The position numbers and the translations under genes were made by a program. DNA of 5,595 nt from Opitutaceae bacterium UBA3033. GTDB lineage: Bacteria; Verrucomicrobiota; Verrucomicrobiia; Opitutales; Opitutaceae. Where the stretch lies: the NCBI GenBank assembly GCA_002367815.1, contig DFDG01000042.1, positions 45,354 to 50,948 of the forward strand, read 5' to 3'. The notes under the pieces are model-generated. The model was given only the letters and a program-made list of their open reading frames with translations, searched no databases and was not told the DNA's origin. Positions 1-5,595 of this stretch are shown here, piece by piece; the stretch's first letter is position 1; each line of letters starts with the position of its first letter.

Positions 1-251
1 CAGAGTTGTTGGGTCCGATATTTCGCCGCTTTGTCCTCAACCGAGCCAATCTCGGTCTCAAGTAGCTTTTTGCTCGATTCCAAATGCCGCATTTCGTCTC
101 GCGCGTTATCAATCGCTTTCTTTTCGGATGCAATCCTCTGCTCCACCAAGGCAATTTCCCCGGGCACCGCCTTCAATTGCGCCTCCAGTTCCATTCGCTT
201 GGTATCACGATTTTGGAGGATCAGGAGCTTTTCAAGCACGGGACTAAGCAT
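1..251 (-). CDS. Coiled-coil / C4-type zinc-ribbon family protein (COG1579-like), N-terminal part, cut by window edge
   Basis: Read on the minus strand from the ATG at 251-249, the frame stays open for 83 codons to the window edge, so only the N-terminus is visible. The protein begins MLSPVLEKLLILQNRDTKR and continues as a highly charged heptad-like helix rich in E, K, Q, R, L and A, with a short break (AVPGEI, about residues 28-33) followed by more helix. This opening, a short leader then a helical hairpin with a 'VPGE/IP' turn, is characteristic of the COG1579 family (Helicobacter HP0958 and chlamydial CT398 are structurally known members). Those proteins are about 240 aa long and end in a four-cysteine zinc ribbon, which would lie outside this window. 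The start at 251 is favoured because AAGG sits 5 nt upstream and family members start this way, although the frame is open further upstream. The family's cellular role is poorly defined: HP0958 acts in flagellar regulation, which should not be transferred here. The gene is divergent from gyrB and no functional link is implied. Confidence 0.72.
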   Translation of the reverse strand, partial: MLSPVLEKLLILQNRDTKRMELEAQLKAVPGEIALVEQRIASEKKAIDNARDEMRHLESSKKLLETEIGSVEDKAAKYRTQQL

Positions 252-256
252 TGTGA

Positions 257-260
257 CCTT
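257..260 (-). promoter_or_regulatory. Ribosome binding site (AAGG) supporting the minus-strand start at 251
   Basis: On the minus strand the sequence AAGG is followed by 5 nt (TCACA) and then ATG. This is the only start in the window with a recognisable Shine-Dalgarno-like core at normal spacing. It decides between this ATG and the still-open upstream frame. Confidence 0.45.
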
Positions 261-335
261 CAGCTTGCGGGTGTCCCCATGCCGGTCAAACGAAACTCTC
301 ACGCAATAGCCAAATTTAACGCCTTTACGGGTCGA

Positions 336-350
336 TTTTTTCCTAAAAAA
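336..350. repeat. Short A/T-tract dyad (TTTTTT-CCT-AAAAAA)
   Basis: Six T, a 3-nt spacer and six A form a perfect 6-bp inverted repeat about 70 nt upstream of the gyrB start. It has no GC stem, so it is a poor terminator. A-tracts at such a position can bend DNA or serve as an UP-like promoter element, and gyrase promoters are classically supercoiling-sensitive. A role here is inference only, and chance is possible in AT-richer intergenic DNA. Confidence 0.3.
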
Positions 351-418
351 ACCCTCGCGTGCAGTCTACATCATGGAGAGGATTTCCCTTTCCGTATTTC
401 ATCCATTAAGACCCTTTC

Positions 419-2935
419 ATGTCCGACGAATCCGACTCCAAAAATCTAGCCAATAATCAGGCCGGCGCCGAAGTTTACGACGCCTCCAAAATCCAAAAAC
501 TCGAGGGTCTCGAGGGCGTCCGCAAACGCCCGGACATGTATATCGGTGACACGAATGAACGCGGCCTGCACCACTGCGTTTTTGAAATCGTAGACAACTG
601 TATCGATGAAGCCTTGGCCGGTTTTGCCCACGGCGTGCAAGTTGCCATCCACCTCGATGGATCGTGTTCGGTATCGGATGACGGCCGAGGCATCCCCGTT
701 GACGAGCATGCCACTTACAAAATGCCCGCATTGGAACTGGTGCTCACCAACCTGCACGCCGGTGGTAAATTCGGCAAAGGCGCCTACCAGGTATCCGGCG
801 GGCTGCACGGCGTCGGCGCCAAGTGCGTGAACGCGGTTTCCGAGTGGTTCGTGGCCGAGGTCCGCCGCAACGGCAAAGTGCACCAGATGCGTTTCGCCCA
901 AGGCAAGACCACCCAGAAGATGCTCATCATCGGTGACACCAAGAAGACCGGCACCAAAATCACCTTCAAGCCCGATCCCTTGATCTTTCTCACCACCCGC
1001 GAATTCCAATACGAAATTCTCGCCAAGCGCCTGCGCGAACTCGCCTTCCTCAATCCCGGCGTGCGCATCGAGTTGGAGGACGAACGCTCCGAGAAATCCG
1101 ATTCCTTCTTCTTCAAGGACGGCATCACTGAGTTCGTGCGTTACCTCAATCAGAACAAAACCGTCCTGCACGACAAACCGATCTCATTCTCCGATTCCGC
1201 GCCCAACGAAACCAACCCCGAGCTGCCCAACATCGTCGTCGATGTGGCCATGCAATACAGCGACTCTTTCAACGATCAGGTTTTCGCCTACGCCAACTCG
1301 ATCTACAACATCGAGGGCGGCACGCATCTCTCCGGCTTTCGCACCGCACTCACGCGCGTGATCAACAGTTTTGCCAAGTCCAACAATCTGCTCAAGGACA
1401 AGGATCCTGCGATCACCGGCGACGACGTGCGGGAAGGTCTCGTCGCGGTTATTTCCGTCAAGGTGCCTGAGCCCCGTTTCGAAGGTCAGACCAAAACCAA
1501 ACTCTCCAACGGCGAAGTGGATGGAATCGTCCAAAAAATCGTCGGCGAAAAACTCCGGATCGCCCTCGAAACCACACCCGGGCTCGCCAAACGCATCATC
1601 GATAAAACCCTCCTGGCCGCACGAGCGCGCGAAGCCGCCCGTAAGGCCCGTGAGACCATTCGTAAAGGCGCTCTCTCCGGACGCGGACTTCCCGGTAAAC
1701 TGGCCGATTGTTCCGAGCGCGATCCTTCTCTGACCGAGATCTACATCGTTGAGGGTGATTCCGCCGGTGGCTCAGCCAAACAAGGTCGCGACCGTCGCTT
1801 CCAAGCCATTCTTCCACTGCGAGGCAAACTCATCAATTCCGAGAAAGCCCAACTCGATAAGGTGCTGAACAATGAGGAAATACGCACCCTCATCACCGCC
1901 ATCGGAACAGGCATCGGCACCGGCGAGGACGAATCGGCCTTCAACGTGGAGAAAACCCGTTACCACAAAATTATCATCATGACCGATGCCGATGTGGACG
2001 GCTCCCACATTCGCACGCTGCTGCTCACCTTCCTCTACCGGCAGATGCGCGGTCTCTTTGATCGTGGCTACATTTATATTGCCCAGCCGCCGCTCTACAA
2101 AATCAAGCGCAAGCGTCGTGAACAATACGTCGACAACGATGAACAGCTCAACCGCATCCTGCTCGAACTCGGCACCGAGGATGTAGTCCTCACCCGCCTC
2201 AAGGACAATCACATCTACGCCCCTGCGCTCATCGACAAAGTTGTCGAAAATCTGTCTGCCCTGGAAAAACTCGGCGGCGGAGTCACCCGCTACGGCGCGT
2301 CATTGGCCGAGTATCTGCAAGCCCACGAACCCGTCACTCATTCCCTGCCTCGTTACATCGCCCGGATTCGCATTGGCAGCGAAGAAACCCACGAATTTCT
2401 CCGCGACGACGCGGCTCGCAGTCACTTTATTCAAGACAACGGACTCGATGCCGACATGTTTGATCAACCCACCGGGGCAGCGGACAAAAACAATCCGAAC
2501 CCCAAGCGGATCACCATTCACGAAATCTTCGAATGCAACGAGATGGTAAAACTTCTCAAGGCCACGGCCGACATCGGTTTGGACATTAATCGCTTCACCG
2601 CGACTGAGGAACCCCGCTTCGTGGTAACGGAAAATCCCGGACAAAAGAGTGAAATCAAAACCTCGCTCCACAGCCCACTCGAAATCGTTGCCCATATCCG
2701 AGCTCTCGGACGTAAAGGACTTTCGATTCAACGCTACAAAGGTCTGGGTGAAATGAACCCCAAGCAGCTCTTCGAGACCACAATGGATCCGGCGAAACGC
2801 CGTCTCCTCAAAGTTTCCATTACCGATGCCGCCAAAGCCGATGCTCTCTTCACCCTGTTGATGGGCGATGAGGTCCCGCCACGCCGACGCTTCATCGAGG
2901 ACAATGCCCTCAACGTCCAATACCTCGACGTGTGA
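419..2935 (+). CDS. gyrB: DNA gyrase subunit B, complete
   Basis: This is the ATPase subunit of DNA gyrase; with GyrA it forms the A2B2 enzyme that introduces negative supercoils in the cytoplasm. The GHKL ATPase domain shows the catalytic base E56 and N60 (FEIVDN), D87 in SDDGRGIP and the lid GGLHGVG at 127-133. R150 matches the aminocoumarin-contact arginine (E. coli R136). The transducer domain carries QTKTK with Q357 and K359. The TOPRIM domain has EGDSAGGSAK with E445, and the metal triad D523, D525, D527 in DADVDGSHIR. The tail has QRYKGLGEMNP at 771-781. Between QPPLYK (556-561) and that tail lie about 210 residues, so it has the long Gram-negative-type insertion, consistent with 838 aa against 804 in E. 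coli. The ATG at 419 is the first possible start, because an in-frame TAA lies 12 nt upstream. No Shine-Dalgarno is evident. The N-terminus is about 14 residues longer than E. coli GyrB and polar. Translation ends in tandem in-frame stops TGA TAA. Confidence 0.98.
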   Translation: MSDESDSKNLANNQAGAEVYDASKIQKLEGLEGVRKRPDMYIGDTNERGLHHCVFEIVDNCIDEALAGFAHGVQVAIHLDGSCSVSDDGRGIPVDEHATYKMPALELVLTNLHAGGKFGKGAYQVSGGLHGVGAKCVNAVSEWFVAEVRRNGKVHQMRFAQGKTTQKMLIIGDTKKTGTKITFKPDPLIFLTTREFQYEILAKRLRELAFLNPGVRIELEDERSEKSDSFFFKDGITEFVRYLNQNKTVLHDKPISFSDSAPNETNPELPNIVVDVAMQYSDSFNDQVFAYANSIYNIEGGTHLSGFRTALTRVINSFAKSNNLLKDKDPAITGDDVREGLVAVISVKVPEPRFEGQTKTKLSNGEVDGIVQKIVGEKLRIALETTPGLAKRIIDKTLLAARAREAARKARETIRKGALSGRGLPGKLADCSERDPSLTEIYIVEGDSAGGSAKQGRDRRFQAILPLRGKLINSEKAQLDKVLNNEEIRTLITAIGTGIGTGEDESAFNVEKTRYHKIIIMTDADVDGSHIRTLLLTFLYRQMRGLFDRGYIYIAQPPLYKIKRKRREQYVDNDEQLNRILLELGTEDVVLTRLKDNHIYAPALIDKVVENLSALEKLGGGVTRYGASLAEYLQAHEPVTHSLPRYIARIRIGSEETHEFLRDDAARSHFIQDNGLDADMFDQPTGAADKNNPNPKRITIHEIFECNEMVKLLKATADIGLDINRFTATEEPRFVVTENPGQKSEIKTSLHSPLEIVAHIRALGRKGLSIQRYKGLGEMNPKQLFETTMDPAKRRLLKVSITDAAKADALFTLLMGDEVPPRRRFIEDNALNVQYLDV

Positions 2936-2940
2936 TAACC

Positions 2941-2966
2941 AAGCGCAAAGACGCCAAGATGCAAAG
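2941..2966 (+). repeat. Left arm of the cassette's inverted repeat; three tandem 8-nt units
   Basis: The arm begins AAGCGCAAAGACGC (2941-2954), which pairs perfectly with 3282-3295. The full 26 nt pair at 23 positions with 3270-3295. After the leading AAG it reads as three 8-nt units: CGCAAAGA (2944-2951), CGCCAAGA (2952-2959) and TGCAAAGT (2960-2967). It lies directly before the ATG of the GxxExxY gene at 2969 and so supplies its leader. Confidence 0.85.
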
Positions 2967-2968
2967 TC

Positions 2969-3274
2969 ATGAAGCAAGTAGTGCTACCCGCCGATATCGA
3001 AATGTTGGCCACTCAAACGGTGAACGCATCGTTTGTGGCTCATCGCGCTTTTGGACCGGGTTTATTGGAGAAAGCCTATCGGCTCGATCTACTCATCAAC
3101 CAACGCCTACTTGTCGAATTGAAAGCGGTGGATGCCACCAACCCCATCCATCGCGCGCAGGTCACCACTTACTTGAAGCTTCTTCGTCTGCCCCTCGGTC
3201 TGCTTATCAATTTCAACGTTCCACTGATCAAAGGCGGCATCACCCGTGTCTTGAACTTGGACTTTCAATCTTAG
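2969..3274 (+). CDS. GxxExxY family protein (PD-(D/E)XK-like), apparently with an internal in-frame deletion
   Basis: This 101-aa protein is recognised by the namesake motif G31-L-L-E34-K-A-Y37 within FGPGLLEKAY, by DLLI with D40, by VELKAV with E50 and K52, and by the tail GLLINFNVP (77-85). In the family (Pfam PDDEXK_3, TIGR04256) the D and ExK resemble the active site of PD-(D/E)XK nucleases, but biochemical function is not established. Usual members are about 125-135 aa and have roughly 34 residues between the motif Y and the RLDLL strand. Here Y37 is followed directly by R38-L-D40, so that segment (the second half of the first helical region and a strand) is missing without loss of frame. 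The protein may therefore be inactive or a minimal variant. ATG 2969 is the first ATG after the in-frame TAA at 2936, and DIEMLATQTVNASFVAHRAFGPG matches the usual N-terminus. No Shine-Dalgarno is seen. The gene lies 33 nt after gyrB and 34 nt before gyrA, and its stop codon lies inside the right repeat arm. Confidence 0.85.
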   Translation: MKQVVLPADIEMLATQTVNASFVAHRAFGPGLLEKAYRLDLLINQRLLVELKAVDATNPIHRAQVTTYLKLLRLPLGLLINFNVPLIKGGITRVLNLDFQS

Positions 3275-3295
3275 CCTCTTCGCGTCTTTGCGCTT
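3270..3295 (-). repeat. Right arm of the cassette's inverted repeat; three tandem 8-nt units on the minus strand
   Basis: Read on the minus strand after AAG, this arm gives CGCAAAGA (3292-3285), CGCGAAGA (3284-3277) and GGCTAAGA (3276-3269). These mirror the three units of the left arm with the same 8-nt period. It overlaps the TAG stop (3272-3274) of the GxxExxY gene and ends 13 nt before the gyrA ATG, so it forms part of the gyrA leader. Confidence 0.85.
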
Positions 3296-3308
3296 AATAA
3301 TTTCCTGA

Positions 3309-5595
3309 ATGTATACTGCTTCTGAAAAACTTACGTCGGCCAACATTACCGACATCATGCAGACCGCCTACATCGAGTATTCGATGTCGGTTATTGTCTC
3401 GCGCGCCTTGCCTGATGCTCGTGACGGCCTCAAGCCCGTGCAACGACGCATCCTTTATGCGATGTTGCGCGAGGGCTTGTTGCACAACCGTCCGTTCGAC
3501 AAGTGCGCCGGCGTCGTCGGTGAAGTGCTGAAAAACTATCACCCCCACGGTGATTCCTCGGTTTATGATACGCTGGTGCGACTCGCGCAGACTTGGGTCA
3601 TGCGCAATCCGCTCATTGACCCGCAAGGTAATTTTGGTTCCGTGGACGGCGATCCCCCGGCCGCCTATCGTTATACCGAATGTCGGCTCAACGCCGTCGC
3701 CGAGGATCTGATCCGGAACATCGAGGAGGACACGGTTGATTTCGTGCCCAATTACAAGGAGTCAACCACTGAACCCACCGTTCTCCCCTCCGCACTGCCA
3801 AATTTGTTGATGAACGGCTCAACCGGCATCGCTGTCGGCATGACCACGAATATTCCACCGCACAATCTGGATGAACTGATTGATGCCACCTGTGCCATTA
3901 TCGACAATCCTCAGATCGCCGTGGAGGACCTTTGCAACATCATCAAAGGACCGGATTTCCCCACGGGTGGATTGATTGCCGGACGCGAGGGCATCCTCAG
4001 TTATTTGCAGACCGGCAAAGGCATTGTGCGCATTCGCGGTAAGTCTCACACCGAGGAGACGAAGACCGGGATGGAGCAGATCGTCATCACGGAAATTCCC
4101 TACAACGTAAACCGCGCCAACCTCGTCATCCGCATCGCCGATCTTGTCAGCGAGAAAGTTATCGAGGGCATTCGCGATCTGCGCGATGAGTCCGACGAAA
4201 ACACTCGCATCGTGATCGAGCTCAAGCGTGGAGAGCAATCCAAGCCGATCCTTAACCAGCTTTTCCAGAAAACTGCACTCGAATCTTCATTTGGTGTCAC
4301 GTTGCTGGCGCTTGACCAAAAGCGGCCGAAGCAAATGAACATCAAGGAGCTCATTGTTTGTTTCATTGAGCACCGTCGCGAAGTCATCACCCGGCGCACA
4401 CGCTATCGCCTGAAACAAGCCGAAGATCGTGCTCATATCCTCGAAGGCTACATCATCGCCCTCGATAATCTCGACGACTTTGTTAAGATCATTCGCGCTT
4501 CAGCCAATCGGGCGGAAGCCAAAGAGAAGTTGATGGCCAAGTATCCGCTTTCCGAGCGCCAGACCGACGCCATTCTTGAACTGCGCCTCTATCAGCTTAC
4601 GGGCATGGAACGCGGTAAGATCGAAGCCGAATATGCCGAACTCATGGCCATCATCGCTGAGTTGCGCAGCATTCTCGCTTCCGAGGAAAAACTTTTTGCC
4701 CTGATTAAAACCGAGCTGCTGGAGATGAAGGTGAAATACTCCACTCCTCGTCGCACGGAAATCACGGCGGCCGTGGGCGAATTCCGCATGGAGGATGTCA
4801 TCCCCAACGAGGGCTGCGTCATCACCGTTTCCCATCTCGGTTTTATCAAGCGCACCCCGGTTGTTGATTATCGCTCCCAGAAACGGGGCGGCAAAGGCAT
4901 CATCGGCACCGACACGTATGATGAAGATTTTGTCGAACATCTGTTTACCGCCAGCACCCACGATTACATACTTTTCCTCACCACCACCGGTCAGTGCCTG
5001 GTGAAAAAAGTCTATGATGTGCCCGAGGGCAGCCGCGCTTCCAAAGGCCGGTCCGTTACTTCCTTCCTCCGACTTTCCGAGGGCGAAGGCATTGCAGCCA
5101 TGATCTGTGTGGAAGAATTCGCCGATACGATGCATCTGGTGATGGCCACCAAGAACGGCATCACGAAAAAGACCACTTTGACTGATTACACCAACGCCAC
5201 GCGCGAAGGCGGACTGCGCGGTATCAAACTGGCCCCAGACGATAGTCTGGTGGGTTGTGTGCTCACCAACGGAGCTAATGAAATCATCCTCGTCAGCCAT
5301 CGTGGTCAGGCCGTCCGGTTCAACGAATCCGGTCTGCGGGTTCAGGGCCGGGATACCCAGGGTGTAACGGGCATGCGTTTCAAAATCGAGGGCGACTTCG
5401 TTCAATCCATTCAGGTCTGTGATCCGGAATCCCGCCTGCTGATCGCACGGGAGGACGGCATCGGTAAACGCACCCCATTCGAGAACTACCGTCTGACTTC
5501 CCGCGGTGGCACGGGTGTCATCGCGATCGATCTGCCCGACGACCATTCCGTCGCCGTCGCCGGTGCACTGAGTGTGCATGAAGATGATGAAGTCA
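3309..5595 (+). CDS. gyrA: DNA gyrase subunit A, 3' end cut by window edge
   Basis: This is the DNA breakage-reunion and wrapping subunit of gyrase, partner of the GyrB encoded upstream. The frame is open from ATG 3309 to the window end (762 codons plus one base); family members are about 800-880 aa, so a modest C-terminal piece is missing. The start is firm: an in-frame TGA lies directly before it, and SANITDIMQTAYIEYSMSVI matches the family N-terminus. The catalytic tyrosine is Y122, with R121, in AAYRYTE. The quinolone-resistance region reads HPHGDSSVYD with S83 and D87, the wild-type susceptible residues by E. coli numbering. The tower and coiled-coil regions follow; DAILELRLYQLTGMER is the conserved segment near the C-gate. 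The GyrA box is Q524-K-R-G-G-K-G530, the mark of a true gyrase rather than ParC, and begins the beta-pinwheel. No Shine-Dalgarno precedes the start; its leader is AATAATTTCCTGA joined to the cassette's right repeat. Residue 120 is Tyr where E. coli has Met. Confidence 0.98.
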   Translation, partial: MYTASEKLTSANITDIMQTAYIEYSMSVIVSRALPDARDGLKPVQRRILYAMLREGLLHNRPFDKCAGVVGEVLKNYHPHGDSSVYDTLVRLAQTWVMRNPLIDPQGNFGSVDGDPPAAYRYTECRLNAVAEDLIRNIEEDTVDFVPNYKESTTEPTVLPSALPNLLMNGSTGIAVGMTTNIPPHNLDELIDATCAIIDNPQIAVEDLCNIIKGPDFPTGGLIAGREGILSYLQTGKGIVRIRGKSHTEETKTGMEQIVITEIPYNVNRANLVIRIADLVSEKVIEGIRDLRDESDENTRIVIELKRGEQSKPILNQLFQKTALESSFGVTLLALDQKRPKQMNIKELIVCFIEHRREVITRRTRYRLKQAEDRAHILEGYIIALDNLDDFVKIIRASANRAEAKEKLMAKYPLSERQTDAILELRLYQLTGMERGKIEAEYAELMAIIAELRSILASEEKLFALIKTELLEMKVKYSTPRRTEITAAVGEFRMEDVIPNEGCVITVSHLGFIKRTPVVDYRSQKRGGKGIIGTDTYDEDFVEHLFTASTHDYILFLTTTGQCLVKKVYDVPEGSRASKGRSVTSFLRLSEGEGIAAMICVEEFADTMHLVMATKNGITKKTTLTDYTNATREGGLRGIKLAPDDSLVGCVLTNGANEIILVSHRGQAVRFNESGLRVQGRDTQGVTGMRFKIEGDFVQSIQVCDPESRLLIAREDGIGKRTPFENYRLTSRGGTGVIAIDLPDDHSVAVAGALSVHEDDEV

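Larger units (their letters stand above)
252..418. other. Divergent intergenic region between the zinc-ribbon gene and gyrB
   Basis: These 167 bases separate two genes that point away from each other, so promoters for both must lie here or within the gene starts. I could not assign a convincing -35/-10 pair for either direction. TCTACAT (365-371) is a weak -10 candidate for gyrB, without a good partner 16-18 nt upstream. No tRNA, riboswitch or strong terminator hairpin is visible. A small A/T dyad at 336-350 is listed separately. Confidence 0.5.
2941..3295. mobile_element. Putative repeat-bounded GxxExxY cassette inserted between gyrB and gyrA
   Basis: A 355-bp block is bounded by long imperfect inverted repeats and contains only the small GxxExxY gene. 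It fits exactly into the gyrB-gyrA spacer, 5 nt after the gyrB stop and 13 nt before the gyrA start. From general familiarity, GxxExxY genes are often flanked by CGCAAAGA-type repeats in environmental genomes, which suggests that the gene and its flanks travel as one unit. No transposase is present, so any movement would need functions supplied in trans or a different mechanism. No clear target duplication is visible: ATAA occurs at 2935-2938 and again at 3297-3300, but it is only 4 nt, is not flush with the repeat ends and may be chance. Calling it mobile is inference; the repeat structure itself is seen directly. Confidence 0.5.

Noticed and set aside
375..381. GGAGAGG as the gyrB ribosome binding site
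   Set aside because: It lies 37 nt before the ATG at 419, far outside working distance, and an in-frame TAA at 407-409 rules out a longer gyrB reaching back to it.
84..449. Plus-strand open frames upstream of gyrB (31-309 and 84-449)
   Set aside because: Most of their length is antisense to the coiled-coil gene, which gives a coherent helical protein with a good start. The plus products are low in recognisable features, and the second overlaps the gyrB start.
446..1171. A 241-codon minus-strand frame opposite the gyrB ATPase domain
   Set aside because: It is a shadow of gyrB: the plus frame carries every GHKL motif, and the antisense product has no recognisable domain.
2300..2977. A 225-codon minus-strand frame opposite the 3' part of gyrB
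   Set aside because: It is antisense to conserved GyrB sequence including the QRYKGLGEMNP tail motif, and has no independent support.
2932..3297. A frame starting at GTG overlapping the gyrB stop and running through the cassette (MITKRKDAKM...)
   Set aside because: It overlaps the GxxExxY gene in another frame. Its apparent N-terminus is just a translation of the CGCAAAGA repeat arm, and the family motifs are in the frame starting at 2969.
2935..3300. ATAA at both sides of the cassette as a target-site duplication
   Set aside because: It is only 4 nt, of low complexity, and not flush with the repeat ends on either side (2 nt and 1 nt away), so chance is likely.
3537..3569. Possible quinolone-resistance substitutions in GyrA
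   Set aside because: S83 and D87 are both the susceptible-type residues. The S at 84 (Ala in E. coli) is not a known resistance change on this evidence.
4500..5579. A 359-codon open frame on the minus strand opposite gyrA
   Set aside because: It is fully antisense to an unmistakable gyrA whose conserved motifs run through the whole stretch. Its translation resembles no family I recognise, and such frames are common opposite GC-biased codons.

Overview
The window carries a type II topoisomerase (DNA gyrase) locus. Both subunits are on the + strand in the order gyrB then gyrA, and one small gene lies between them. gyrB (419-2935, 838 aa) is complete and intact. gyrA starts at 3309 and is cut by the right edge after 762 codons, inside its C-terminal beta-pinwheel domain. 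At the left edge, reading the other way from 251, is the 5' end of a coiled-coil protein that resembles the COG1579 / C4-type zinc-ribbon family (CT398/HP0958-like).

The least ordinary part is the 373-bp gyrB-gyrA spacer (2936-3308). It holds a 101-codon gene of the GxxExxY family (PD-(D/E)XK nuclease-like fold). Its ends are a long imperfect inverted repeat, 2941-2966 against 3270-3295, with 23 of 26 positions paired. Each arm is itself three tandem 8-nt units close to CGCAAAGA. The block begins 5 nt after the gyrB stop and ends 13 nt before the gyrA start, so it looks like a compact cassette dropped between the two gyrase genes without damaging either. The small protein also appears to have an in-frame internal deletion of roughly 34 residues compared with usual family members, yet keeps its motif residues and the putative catalytic D...ExK.

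Layout: 1-251 (-) zinc-ribbon/coiled-coil protein, partial; 252-418 divergent intergenic region with an A/T-rich dyad and no confident promoter; 419-2935 (+) gyrB; 2941-3295 repeat-bounded GxxExxY cassette; 3309-5595 (+) gyrA, partial. The three + strand genes have gaps of 33 and 34 nt and are probably co-transcribed. GyrB (ATPase, TOPRIM) and GyrA (DNA cleavage, wrapping) form the A2B2 enzyme that introduces negative supercoils.

The organism is a bacterium of moderately high GC. The GyrB carries the extra domain between TOPRIM and its tail that is typical of many Gram-negative-type gyrases. That, the adjacent gyrB-gyrA pair, the divergent COG1579-like gene and the GxxExxY gene together suggest the Verrucomicrobiota/Planctomycetota neighbourhood. 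This is inferred from general resemblance, not from a search, and is held at low to moderate confidence.
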